Positions 36,951 through 48,800 of a stretch of 52,945 nt of DNA are shown here, piece after piece. The position numbers were made by a program, and so were the translations under genes. Within the stretch, counting starts at the first letter, position 1, and each line of letters starts with the position of its first letter. The notes under the pieces are model-generated. The model was not told the origin of the DNA. It saw only the letters and a list, made by a program, of their open reading frames with translations, and did no database searches. Source of the DNA: JBMOLK01 sp049325575 (GTDB lineage Bacteria > Bacillota > Clostridia > Acetivibrionales > Acetivibrionaceae); NCBI GenBank assembly GCA_049325575.1, contig JBMOLK010000232.1, forward strand, positions 1-52,945, written 5' to 3'.

Positions 36951-37373
36951 ATGGATGAGAATTTAATGGACTTTATATTTCAGGTTTCAGTTATATTTTT
37001 GTTTGTAGCTGCCATTTCTATTTTTATGATGCTTAATAATAATGCTTCCTTGACACTTGAAATAGTTAAAGAAGGAGTGAATCAGGAAAGATCAATCTCG
37101 GAGGGCAATTACGATAATGAGGGCTATTATGTGAGTGGGGCAGAGATAATAAACTCAATTCATAATGGCCTTGAGGTTAATATTGTGGTAAACGGTTTTG
37201 AGATTAATAAAGATAACTATAGTACAAGTTATGAAGAAGAGATAGACTTTAGATCCAACTCAAACGATAAAGCTGATGTTTATTCAAAAATAGATGCGAA
37301 TACTAAATATAACGTTACGTATTCTTTTAAAGAAAACGGAGAAATAGATAAGATTATCTATACTAAATATTAG
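36951..37373 (+). CDS. Small single-helix pseudopilin-like protein
   Basis: This 140-aa protein has a short acidic start (MDENLMDF), one helix (9-28, IFQVSVIFLFVAAISIFMML), and an acidic, Asn-rich soluble part with YVSGAEIINSIHNGLEVNIV. That stretch resembles VSGSEVVNVLSRFKNENIGI in the preceding gene, so the two are diverged paralogues that share a 'VSG-x-E-(V/I)-(V/I)-N' motif. It is encoded 22 bp after the hairpin with AAAAAAGGTGG as RBS. Role as a minor subunit is inferred. Confidence 0.55.
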   Translation: MDENLMDFIFQVSVIFLFVAAISIFMMLNNNASLTLEIVKEGVNQERSISEGNYDNEGYYVSGAEIINSIHNGLEVNIVVNGFEINKDNYSTSYEEEIDFRSNSNDKADVYSKIDANTKYNVTYSFKENGEIDKIIYTKY

Positions 37374-37387
37374 AAGAGGTTTATTAT

Positions 37388-37960
37388 ATGGGAAGTTCAC
37401 TTAGTAAAATTGTTGCGCTTTTATTATCTGTTCTTCTGCTGTTTATTTTCCCTATATTAAATATGTTTGAAAAGCAGGATGATACAACACAGGTCTTTGT
37501 TCTTACAGAGACTACAAAGTTTGTTGATTCTGTGAGAAGTTTGGGCTATATAACTCCAACCATGTATCGTGAGTTTACAAATAAACTTGCTGCCACAAAC
37601 AATATTTACGAAATTGAAATGGAACATTATCATAGAAAATTTGACCCTATTTATGAATATGACTACTCTGCACCAGCACCTACACCAACATTTATGAATG
37701 ACTTCAATGTTAATTACAGGGCTTACTACACGGATGACATAATGGATGTACTATTTCCAGCCACTCCAACAACTAGTCCTACATCCTCTGTCAAAGACAG
37801 CTATTATAAAATGTCAAAAGGTGACTATTTTGCAGTAAAGGTAAAGAATAAAAATAAGACTATAGCTACAAAAATCCAGGAAATGCTTTACAATGCCGAT
37901 TTCATAACTGCGAAAATACTTGTGAAGTATGGGGGAATGGTGAAAGATGAAAATTACTGA
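37388..37960 (+). CDS. Small membrane-anchored protein of the Tad-like operon
   Basis: This 190-aa protein has a hydrophobic N-terminal helix (about 5-25, IVALLLSVLLLFIFPILNMF) and an extracellular domain with two Pro-Thr stretches (PAPTPTF and PATPTTSPTSS). Residues 34-75 (FVDSVRSLGYITPTMYREF) look like the soluble part of TadE/TadF-type pseudopilins, in which a similar F-V-D-x-V-R pattern occurs. The last codons overlap the next start by 14 bp, a sign of coupling. I do not recognise a family with certainty. Confidence 0.5.
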   Translation: MGSSLSKIVALLLSVLLLFIFPILNMFEKQDDTTQVFVLTETTKFVDSVRSLGYITPTMYREFTNKLAATNNIYEIEMEHYHRKFDPIYEYDYSAPAPTPTFMNDFNVNYRAYYTDDIMDVLFPATPTTSPTSSVKDSYYKMSKGDYFAVKVKNKNKTIATKIQEMLYNADFITAKILVKYGGMVKDENY

Positions 37961-38924
37961 TCTGGCAATCCTATTTATAATAATTACCGTTCCTTTTAAC
38001 TTCATGATGAATATAAAGATGAAGGATGTAAGCTATTCTACATACAAGAAAATTGAGATAAACCGTATTCTTGATACAGCCGTGGAGGATGCAACGTCAG
38101 ATTTGGTTGAGGTTGGAGAAGATAAAAGAATTATAATCAATAAGGAGAAGGCAGTAAGTACTTTTTTCAATTCACTGTACTTGAATTTTGATATTGTTGG
38201 TGATAGCGTTTCCCAGAGAAGAATTGATGGTTATATCCCTGCTATTGTAGTTGTTGACTATGACGGCTACCATATTTTATCAAATGAAACCTACACTAAT
38301 TCAGAGGGCTACAAGGAAATAAAGCAGGTTTGGAAACCCAAAAGGATGTATTCTTATTCGGATTCAAAGTATGTGTATTCTTTTACCTTAGATGATCTTG
38401 TTACAGTATATGATATTGATAACAAAGTCTTTTATAAGGGTAAGTTTGCTGATATAAAAAGTAAGGTTAGAAGCAAGGTGTTTGAAGATGATAAAACATT
38501 CGACCAGGTAAGAAGAAGGACGATAATTGAAAGTATAAAGAAAGATATAAATTACTATATAAACAAGCATAATGAGATTGCAAGGCAATTTGCCATAACC
38601 TATCATTTTACCTTACCTGTTATAGAAGATGAAGACTGGTACAAGACTATAGATGATGTGGGGATTCTGGCTTTCTTTCAAGGACTTCCTATCGGTGTAG
38701 GAAACGAAAGGTTCAATAGTTTTGCGTTAGGTGGCGCAAGAATTGTTAAGGCTCCGAAATTTTTGGTTGATACAGTAGACAGTGACATAAAATATTATCA
38801 TAAGGAGGGCTGTCCGTATATAAAACTAAAAGTGGAAAATGGCAAAGAGGTATACCTGATGTATAACAGTCAAAAGGAAAGTGCCAAGGAAGGATATTTT
38901 CCCTGTCATAAGTGTAATCCTTAG
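37947..38924 (+). CDS. Membrane-anchored TadE/F-like protein with a Cys-rich tail
   Basis: This 325-aa protein has an N-terminal helix (about 5-20) and a long extracellular domain. It is the last gene of the Tad-like operon. The final 45 residues read YYHKEGCPYIK, then after a spacer KEGYFPCHKCNP. This resembles the small zinc-binding motif seen in Ada-type and similar domains (H-x3-C ... G-Y-x-P-C-x2-C-x-P). The residues His 280-295 region and three Cys could bind one zinc. Such a motif on an extracellular pilus-associated protein is unexpected. The rest of the domain was not recognised. Confidence 0.55.
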   Translation: MKITDLAILFIIITVPFNFMMNIKMKDVSYSTYKKIEINRILDTAVEDATSDLVEVGEDKRIIINKEKAVSTFFNSLYLNFDIVGDSVSQRRIDGYIPAIVVVDYDGYHILSNETYTNSEGYKEIKQVWKPKRMYSYSDSKYVYSFTLDDLVTVYDIDNKVFYKGKFADIKSKVRSKVFEDDKTFDQVRRRTIIESIKKDINYYINKHNEIARQFAITYHFTLPVIEDEDWYKTIDDVGILAFFQGLPIGVGNERFNSFALGGARIVKAPKFLVDTVDSDIKYYHKEGCPYIKLKVENGKEVYLMYNSQKESAKEGYFPCHKCNP

Positions 38925-39003
38925 TTTATTCTATTACAAAGGTACTTGTAAAAAATATTTCTGTAAACAAGAAAAAAGTATTTTATTATTGTCAAATTTT
39001 ATG

Positions 39004-39060
39004 TTATAATATCGAAATGTGTAACAAAATATTATTAAATTTATGAAATGCTTTATATAT
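39004..39060 (+). repeat. Diverged direct repeat, copy 1
   Basis: The segment starting TTATAATATCGAAATGTGTA is about 57 bp long and aligns with 39698-39754 with roughly three quarters of bases identical, as counted by eye (TTATAATATC, AAATGTGTAA, GAATTTATG or AAATTTATG, AATGCTTT). It lies upstream of the small membrane protein gene, and its partner lies just after that gene. Confidence 0.55.
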
Positions 39061-39174
39061 ATGTGAAGCTGAATTATTTTGATATATTATGGTTACAAAT
39101 TTGTTGAGATTATATTATACTATATTTTTGATTAGTGTCTATAAAAATAAACAGGGTCAAGGGAGAAGTGTGAA

Positions 39175-39687
39175 ATGTCTGATAAAGGGCCGGACAATAA
39201 TATTCAACAGATAGAACAAAAATTGAGACTTGAAAAGGAGTATAAAGGTGGAGCCGGTTGGTTTTACTGGTTAGCCGGTTTATCCCTGGTAAACTCTATT
39301 GTTGCGCTGTTTGGAGGTAACTTAAACTTTGCTATTGGATTGGGAATAACGCAAATAGTAGATGGTATGGCATTGGGTTTGTATGAGACTTACGGAAACT
39401 TTATTATAAAAGCGCTTGCTCTTGGAGTGGATTTCTGTGTTAGCGGAATTTTTATCCTTTTTGGAGTGTTTGCTAATAAAAGGCATAAATGGGCTTTTGT
39501 AACAGGTATGATTCTATATTCACTCGATAGTTTAATATTTCTATTGACTAAGAGTTATCTTGGGTTAGCGTTCCATGCGTTTGCTTTATATTTTATATAT
39601 AAAGGGTTTAAGGCAAGCAAAGAGATTGCTGAACTTGAAAATAGCCTGAAAAATGATAACTACAACATTGGTACAGAGGAAAATTAG
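39175..39687 (+). CDS. Small polytopic membrane protein of unknown function
   Basis: This 170-aa protein has a hydrophilic start (1-25), four probable transmembrane helices (WFYWLAGLSLVNSIVALF, LGVDFCVSGIFILFGVFA, WAFVTGMILYSLDSLIFLL and LGLAFHAFALYFIYKGF), and an acidic tail. A charged-aromatic KGGAGWFYWLAGLS opening is common in small uncharacterised membrane proteins of Clostridia and other bacteria. I do not recognise a characterised family. It is a single gene flanked by two copies of a diverged direct repeat. The RBS is AAGGGAGAAG upstream of the ATG. Confidence 0.7.
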   Translation: MSDKGPDNNIQQIEQKLRLEKEYKGGAGWFYWLAGLSLVNSIVALFGGNLNFAIGLGITQIVDGMALGLYETYGNFIIKALALGVDFCVSGIFILFGVFANKRHKWAFVTGMILYSLDSLIFLLTKSYLGLAFHAFALYFIYKGFKASKEIAELENSLKNDNYNIGTEEN

Positions 39688-39697
39688 AGTATTCATT

Positions 39698-39754
39698 TTA
39701 TAATATCCAAATGTGTAATAAAGTTTTGTTGAATTTATGTAATGCTTTTTATGG
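39698..39754 (+). repeat. Diverged direct repeat, copy 2
   Basis: This is the partner of 39004-39060. It begins 11 bp after the stop of the small membrane protein gene, reads TTATAATATCCAAATGTGTA and ends in AATGCTTTTTATGG. It precedes the leader of the giant protein gene, so both genes have the same sequence upstream. Confidence 0.55.
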
Positions 39755-39801
39755 AAGTAGTTTGGTTGATAGTATAAAAAACGCTGTAGTAAGTTGACGG
39801 T

Positions 39802-39838
39802 AAGCACCAAGCTGTTATATAAGTTTTGGTGCTTTTTA
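39802..39838 (+). terminator. Terminator-like hairpin upstream of the giant gene
   Basis: AAGCACCAA (39802-39810) and TTGGTGCTT form a 9-bp stem, extended by T-A pairs, and T residues follow directly. It lies about 115 bp after the small membrane protein stop and 61 bp before the giant gene's start, so it may be that gene's attenuator or the terminator of its neighbour. Confidence 0.7.
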
Positions 39839-39898
39839 TATATAAAAAAGTCTTTTAATTATTATTTTATATTTAATGAACTTAAGGGGGAGTTAACT

Positions 39899-42800
39899 TT
39901 GAAGATGAAGTATTTAAAAAGCCTATTATCAATTTGCCTTGTTTTTTCTATTGTTTTTTCAATTCTTATAGGTAACGGTTCAGCAGAGACCATAAATGGT
40001 GAAGGCAAGGTAAATGGAAATAACGCCTTGGCCGGAGGAAACCAGACTTCTGTGTCTGAATCCGTATATAACCAAAACCCGGACTTAGATAAGTTGAAGT
40101 TAGAAGATGAAAAAAATCTTGATAAAGTGAAGAAAGCCGCTAAAGGAGAGAAGGGTAAGAATACCAGAGTACTGGTGAAGTTTAAGAACATTGAAAGTGC
40201 CGATAAGGTAAAGAAGGCTGTAGCCGGCAAATTAAAGACAACCAGGCTTGAATTTAGAAATGAAATTAAGTCTCGAAAAATTCAGGTTTTTGAGATTGGC
40301 GAAGCTGATAATATGGAAAGCGTAATAAGTGAGTTTAAGAAAAACTCTGAAGTTGAATACGCACAGGAAGATAGGGAGCTTGACCTGTTCGCTGCTCCAA
40401 CCGATCCAAGGTTTCAAGAGCAGTGGGGACTATATAATAATGGACAGGCTGTAATGGGCCAATCCGGGATAAGCGGAGTGGATATAAATGCCCTAAATGC
40501 ATGGGATAAGACAAAGGGTTCAGAGGATGTGGTGGTAGGTATCCTTGATACAGGGATTGATATATATCATGAGGACCTAAAGGAGAATATATACATAAAT
40601 AATGGCGAAATACCAGGTAACGGTATAGATGATGACGCCAACGGTTATATAGATGATATAAACGGTTGGGACTTTTCCGCTAATGATAATACAGTTTTTG
40701 ATTCTGCCAATGATGATATGCATGGAACACATGTAGCAGGGATTATAGCTGCTAAGGAGAATGGAACCGGTGTCCTTGGTACTTCACCAAATGTTAAAGT
40801 ACTTCCCTTAAAATTTATAAACGGGAATTTCGGGTATACATCTGACGTAATTGAAGCAATTGAGTATTCCAAAAAGATGGGAATACAGATCATAAACTGC
40901 AGCTGGGGCGGAACAGGAGAAAACACAGCCTTAAAAGAAGCAATGGCTGAAAGCGGAATACTTTATGTATGTGCTGCCGGTAATTTGGGGGTTGATTCAT
41001 CTTCATCTCCTGTTTATCCTGCGAACTTTGATATTCCAAACATCATATCGGTAGCTGCAATAGACAACAAGGGCTATATTGCACCTTTTTCAAGCTATGG
41101 AAGCAGTATTGATATAGCTGCTCCTGGGGTCAATATCTTAAGTACGCTGCCTGGAAATGGCTATGGAATGTTGAGCGGTACATCCATGGCTGCACCTTTT
41201 GTCACGGGAACAGCAGCTCTATTAAAAAGCTTCAGCCCTGAAATATCTGTAAGGGAAATTATAAACAGAATAAATAATAATGCAGCAAAAACTTATAAGC
41301 TTGAGAGAAAAGTATCTTCAGGCGGCAGAGTTGATGCTTTGGCTGTCATTGACAATATTATGCCGAAGCCTGAAATATGGGACCCTTCTTCACCAGTATC
41401 ATCACAAAATAGCCATCAGAATAAGAATATAGAAGAAATCATAAGCCTGCCTACAGATAACTTAGCCGTATCAAACGGAAAGGTTAAAAAGCCTTTGTTG
41501 ATTGAGAACAGCATTCAAAGCACGCCAAAAAGAGGGGGGCCGCCTCCTTCCGACAATGGACTTAATACAGTCCGTTATGATTTGGAGGTTCAAAACATAT
41601 CACCCTTATCATATATTTATGAAGTGGAGCCAAACGATACTTCTTCAACAGGTATGCCTGTGTCAATTGGAACGGTGTATGCTACCATTTCACCAAACAA
41701 TCTAAATGACTGGTTTATAGTAAACCTTGAAGCCAACAAGCAGTATACCATAAGCCTGAAAGGATTGCAGGCAGGAGACGATTTGGGTCTGTTCCTTTAT
41801 AACCCTGACCTCTCATATGGGGGAGAATCAGACCACTTTGGCAATGCAGATGAAAGTATTACAATCACAACAACAACTGCAGGGTATTATTATATAAATA
41901 CATATTGCTTTTCTTATGCACCTTCAGGGGAACACACTTACCAGCTCTTGATCTATCCTAATGATGCAGCACCCGACTCATACGAGCCAAACGACAGTAA
42001 AAATACAGCAAAGAGTATAGTCAACAATACACCTGTCAGTGCCAATATAAATATAAACACGGACGAAGACTGGTATGTTATAAATGCCGACAGGTCAGGA
42101 AGACTCACTATAACACTGGACAATATTCCATACGGGTGCGATTATGACGTATCAATCTATGATGGAAGCACTTTTTATATGGGAGGATCATATTTTATCA
42201 ATAATGCCAATGAAAAGGCTAATATACTGATTCCAAGCCCTGGTCAATACTATATAAGGGTGTATTCCTATACAGGGTCTGATCCATCAGTAAATTATGA
42301 GCTTAAGGCCGGTATATCAACTCCGGACAGCTATGAAACCAATGACTATACCTTTGAGGCCACAGATGTTGCTATGGGAAGCTCCATACTTGCAACTATT
42401 GACAACAAGCGGGATGATGATTGGTTTGAAGTATATATTAATGAAGCTGGAAATTATACTTTTGAGCTTCAGAATATCCCTGCAGGTACAGACTATGATA
42501 TATACATTAATGACTTTGCCGGCAACTATGTGACAGGTTCCTTCATGGCTGCAAATACTAATGAGTATGTGAATGTTCCGCTTAATGCAGGGAATTACTA
42601 TATAAAAATTTATTCTTATTCAGGGTTCTCCGAAACCTTAAAGTACACGTTTTCACTCTATAAGGAAAACTCTTTGACCATTGCAATGCCGTATATAAGA
42701 GCAAATGCAGGTGATACCATACAAGTACCTGTAAATATTCATAACCTTCCTATTGAAGGTATATGTAACTTTGACTTTTCAATAAAGTATGATAAGAACG

Positions 42801-45800
42801 TCTTAACTTATACCGGATTTACACCAGGTACACTGACAAACACATCTGATGCTGAAATTGATGCTCAAGATACTGCAGAAGGTGTGAAGGTATTATATGT
42901 AGACAATTCATCTGCTGTTAATATGCCAATAAGAAATTCTGGGGAGTTGTTCAAGCTTAATTTTACGATGAACAGCAATGTTACAAATGGGGCGTATGAG
43001 TTAAGCTATAACAATGGCTGGTGTTTTGGAAGACTAATGACTGATGGCAATGTAGATGCGATTAGGGACGTGGTCTTCAAGCCGGGTCTTCTTATGAGCG
43101 GAAGCTATGGCATAAGTAGTCTGCATTCAGCAGTACAGCCTGAAAGGGTTGAAGCGTTAAGTGGGGTTACCGGTATTGTTTATGGAGATTTGAATGGTGA
43201 CGGTTTAGATAATAGTACAGATTTGACTCTGTTAAAAAGATATATATTTGGTATTATTACTGAATTTCCATCACCAAATGGGAAAACAGCAGCAGAGGTA
43301 AGTGGGGATGGATTAATCAATAGTACAGACTATACTCTTGTTAAGAGAAAGATACTAAAGATAATTGAAGTGTATCCTGTTGAGTTGATAACTCCAACTC
43401 CAACAGCAAGTGAGACACCAACTCCCTCGCCGTCTGTATCACCATCACCAACAGATTCAGTGGCACCAACTGCGCCTACAAATCTAAAGATGATAGATAG
43501 GACAGATACCTCTATTTCATTAGAATGGACAGCGTCTACAGATATAGATGTAGCAGGGTATAATATTTATCGTAAAGAAACGATAGTAGGCACTACAAGT
43601 GAAATAAAAGTAGGTTCTACAAATGAAACACACTTTAACGATACAAATCTAAAACAGGGTACGAAGTATACATATACTATAACAGCGTATGATAAATCAG
43701 GGCTTGAATCTGATAAGAGTGAACCTCTAGAGGTAACTACATATTCTTTGAGTATCGAAAAACTTTTTGTTGCACAAGTAGATAATTCAATAACTGTGTC
43801 ATGGAATGCTGTAATAGGAGCTTCATCATACCTTATTGAAGTTGACGGTATTGCATATGACATTGGTAATAGTACTTCTTACAAACACACTAATCTAATT
43901 CCTAATACTCGTCATACTTATAAAGTGCATGCATCTAACCAATCGGTGTGGAGTGAAAAGATAACCGTATATAGTTATCCCGGAAAGCCTATTGATGTAA
44001 ATGCAACGATAAATGAAACCACTAATACTGTAACCATATCTTGGGAAGCAGTAAATGGAATTAATAAATATTTAGTATTTAGAAGTGATAAAGTGGACCC
44101 AATAGCAGCAACTTCAACATTAGAGTACATAGATAAAGACTCCCTATTGCTAGGTATTGACTATACATATGAAGTTCGAGCAATAGATGCAAGTGGAAAA
44201 GCAACTGGAGATAGCGGGAGAGTAATTGTTAATACAGGTACAGCTAACATTGGTACTGATACAGTTTTATATGAAAATAGAGTATATATGAATCTTTTAT
44301 ATGAAGATAGAACTGGGAGAGCAAATCAAGGGCCTACACTGAACATGAATAGTTATAAACTAACTGTATGTAAAAATTTTAAACAAACTTCATGGGCGCA
44401 AATACACGTAAATCAAGGAAGAATGGAGATATATGGTGACTATAATATCTCTGGAGGGTTCGAACTCGATGAACCATATTTGAGAATGACCAACAATGAA
44501 GATTATATATACGTTGGTGGAAGCTTAAAATTAGATGTGGAAGTAGACAGTTATTTCGGGGAGCACTGTTTAAGTGCAGGAACTATAGAAATTAAGGGAG
44601 ATTTTATACTAGGGAACACAATTGGCAATCAATATAAAAGATTCTCTGCAAGTGGAACCCATAAAGTTATTTTAACTAGCGATAAGTTACAATCTATTTC
44701 TATTGAATACCAGCTTTATAATTATTTCAATATTTTAGATTTAAGCAAGTCAAAAGGGGTAGTAATAAAAAATATATCTAATGACATATTTCAAGGATCA
44801 GAAATTCGAGCTAATCAATTGATAGGGATTGAAAAAATAAGTTATACATTATGTGATTCACCAGTTAAATTTTCCAGGTCAAATGTTAGTTTAATTACTG
44901 ATACGTCAATTGACGGAAATGTTGTAGTAGAAGGCGGCAGCCTTAATTTATACGGCAAGAGCTTAGAAGTAAAAGGTGATTTAAAAATACAATCAAGGTT
45001 AGAGTTAGGAGGAGGAAATCTAACTGTTGTAGAAGACCTGATACTATGTTCCGGAGATATTCCTGTTGATATGTCTGGCAGTATCATAAAGGTGGATGGA
45101 AACCTTATTCAAACGCGTGCAACTCTAGATATAAATAAAGGCATATTGAAGGTAGCAGGGAATTATACAATTGATCAAAGCATAATATACTTGAAAATGG
45201 ACCAAGAGGAAGATTACGTATATGTAGGAGGTAACTTTTATGTAAAGGCATATGCTCCTTACGGATTTTCAGAATTTTTATCTGAAGGTACTATTGAAAT
45301 AAAAGGTGATTTTAAACAAGAAATTAGAAGTGCGTATACTTACTCATTCAATGCAAGTAATAAACATAAAGTCTTTTTGAGTGGGGAAAGAAAACAGAAT
45401 ATAAGTTTTGTAGAACCAAGGTGGAACCACTTCAATATCCTTTGTATAAACAAACCGCTTGAACATGGATATAATTTGGAGTATTTGAACAATTACCCAG
45501 ATGCTAAACCATGGAACACCCTGGAAGAGGACTTTTCATCCACCCCTCGAGTCGGAACTACAGTAACAAAGGCATCCCTAAGCCCTGCAAGAAAGGAACT
45601 TGCACTGGCAGAAGTAAATGCAAAACTATACGCCTTTGGAGGAAGCTACCCTGATCCCGCCAACCCAGGCAAGGATATATACCTAGATACCGTATCCGAG
45701 TATGATTACCTGAAAAACCAGTGGAGTGTACAAAGCTCTACCGGTATTTCACCTGACCCTAAGAGGATGCTTTCTGCAAAAGGTGACATGGCTGTTGCTG

Positions 45801-48800
45801 CCAGCGATAGTGAGATTTATCTGATCGGTGGATATGACGGCACAAGATACTTAAGTACTGTTGAAGTGTATAACCCTGCAGCAGGTGAATTTACAAAAAG
45901 GGATGCTGCCTCGATGATTCCTAATATGCCGACAGCAAGAAGGGGAGCAAAAGCTGTATTAATAGGCCGCAAAATATATGTGATAGGCGGATATGACGGC
46001 ACTCAATATCTTGACAAGGTTGAAGTATATGATTTGGACAGTATAGATAAGCAATGGATTACAAAGCAAAAGAACAGTACTACGGAAACTTGGATGACTC
46101 CAAGATCAAACTTTGGTATGGCAGCTTATGGTGGAAAGATTTATGTATTTGGTGGAGTAAACAGCAGCGGCTACCTTTCATCAATTGAAGAGTATAACCC
46201 TGCGACAAATACATGGACAACACTTAGTGTAAGGCTAAGTACTGCTAGAAAAGACCTTGCTGCTTGTACAATGAGCGGTAGAATCTATACCCTGGGTGGA
46301 ACCAACGGCAGCGTTCTTGGTACTGTTGAGGAATTTGATCCTGAAACAAAGACAATAAAAAGCTGGCCTATCCTTAGTAAATCAAGGAGCGCCTTTGGTG
46401 CGGCTGTAGCATACAACAGGATTTTTATTGTTGGAGGAATAGACGGTAATAAGGTTTTAAGTGATGTAGCAGAATATTTTACAAAGAAGATACCGGGCCT
46501 AAAATTCCTTGATTCACTAAATGGACTTAAAGGTAACAGACATCTTTATGATAAGAGTGGGGTTAATAAGGTATCAGGTAACTACTTAACACAGGTAGAG
46601 GATTTTAGGATAGACAGCCCTGCTATCGACCTTGAGGTAATAAGAACATATAACTCTAGTGATGTAGAGTATAAAGACGCAGCAGTAACAGAAGACGGAT
46701 GGAGGTTTAATTTTGAGACTTCCATTAAGGATATAAAAGGAGAAATGCTTAAAGTTACAGCATCAACTCTTAACTTAAGAGAAGAGCCTGGTAACCTTTC
46801 AAGTCTGACTTATACAGACCCGGTAGAGTGGGATATAATACAATCTCTTGCAAATGGAAGCTACGTTAAAAAGGCAGGTGCAGAAATAACAGTTGGAAGC
46901 AGCAAGTGGTATAAGGTAATAACAAAAAATGGTGTTACTGGATGGGTATCAGCCAGGTATGTGAAAGCAGTATATGGGATAGAAATAACCTATGATTCAG
47001 GTACAAAGCTTATATTTGAGCCTGATGATAGTAGACCGGGTTATTATATTTCTCCGCCGGGGAATTACGATATACTGCGTAAAATTGCTGAAGGAGTCTT
47101 CACACTGACCACTAAAGAAAAGATTACATACGAGTACCACAGTGGAAGGCTTGCATTTATACATGACAGGTATGGAAACAAGATAAAGTTTGAATATGAA
47201 AACGACTCTACTTACGGTACAAGGCTTAAGAAGATATTCGACTGCGATCCTATAAATGCCGGTGAAATAGGACGTACACTGACATTAAACTATAATGCAG
47301 CAAGCGGGAAGCTTGAAAACATAATAGATAAAGCAGGAAGAAAGGTTAGTTTCACATATTATGCCGATGGAAAGCTTGATACGGTAACAGATCAAAATGA
47401 CAGCGTAACAAAATACTACTATTACGCCGGTAATGACAGTATTGAGGGAGCAAGGCACAAGCTTGAATCTATTGCAAGAAAGGTTAATTCGACTACAGAA
47501 GTAAAAGTCCTTACCAATAAGTATGATGGTAATGGAAGACTGTATAAACAGCTTGACAATCTTAATAGGCCTACATACTACCTCTATGAGGACCTGATTT
47601 CTGATGACAAGTCAGACCAGGTGACAGACAAAAATGAAATAAAACGAACTGTAATAGATAAAAGGGGTAACTCAACAGTAGAAGTATATAATGTTAATTT
47701 TCCTGGCAGGCCCATTAAAAAGATTGATCCAAATGAAAGGGAAACATTGTATTCATATTATGTAACTTATACGGAAGGGACAAATTCGGTTACATATAAT
47801 ACTACAAACCTGACTAATGCGGATCTAAACAGCAATGTTAATGACCACAAACATAGGGCATACAATGTCATGAGGATGAGAAACCTTCCGGAGAAGACTG
47901 AAACAACAATCGAAATGCTAAGAGCTGACGGTGTAGTCAAAGGCAATACTACTAAAGTTGAGAAGGATGAAAAAGGTAATGTCTACAAGATTACAAATCC
48001 TGACAATACTACAAGGACATACAGTTATTATGCTAATGGAGATCTTGAATATGAAATTGATGAGGCAAACCAACAGACATACTATTATTACGAGAGCTAT
48101 GGAGCAAATGGACGTCTGACAAAGGTGATAAAGCCTGCTGACAAGGGTGTAATATACACAACAACAAACAGAGAGGAAAAATTTGCAAACACTGAAAACA
48201 TAGTAAGGGACGCAATAACTTCATATATTTATAAAGCTGACGGGGGAACCAGCAAAATAAAGGGCTGCCTGGTTGAAAAGATAACTTATGCAAACGGTAC
48301 ATGGATTTCATATGAATATAACGATAATGGAACACTTTTATCTTCTTCTGCCGAAGAGAGTAAAAAAACAACTTTTACGTATGACGGATGCTTTAGAGTA
48401 ACATCAGAGACTACACCTTTAGGTTATAAGACAGAATACAGATACAATAATCTTAATCAAGTTACTCATGTTATAAAGAAGAACCAGGATGATTCAATTG
48501 TAAGTACAAGCAGGTCATACTATGATTATGCTGGAAGAAAGAGAAAGGAAGTTAATCCTTTATTGTATGATGCCACTAAGGATAGCGGAGCTGACTACAG
48601 CGGTACAGCATCAAGTGAATATGAGTATGACCCATACGGAAGGATAACTAAATTAACAAGCAATGTAAGAAGAGACAATGGAACAGAAGTAAGCTATATA
48701 ACTAACTATTTTTATGATACTGAAGGAAACCTGGAGAGAACGGAAAGAGGGGAGATGCCTAAAGGTGATGCAACCGGTAAGGTGAGCAGGGGCGTCTACA

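Noticed and set aside
39005..39010. TATAAT as a promoter of the small membrane protein gene
   Set aside because: The nearest TTGTCA is only 10-11 bp upstream, and no good -35 box occurs at 16-18 bp; left as part of the repeat.
41502..42533. Short plus-strand frames at 41502-41705 and 42297-42533
   Set aside because: They lie within the giant frame in another phase, with no RBS and no recognisable motif; the main frame reads as PPC and protease-linked domains here.
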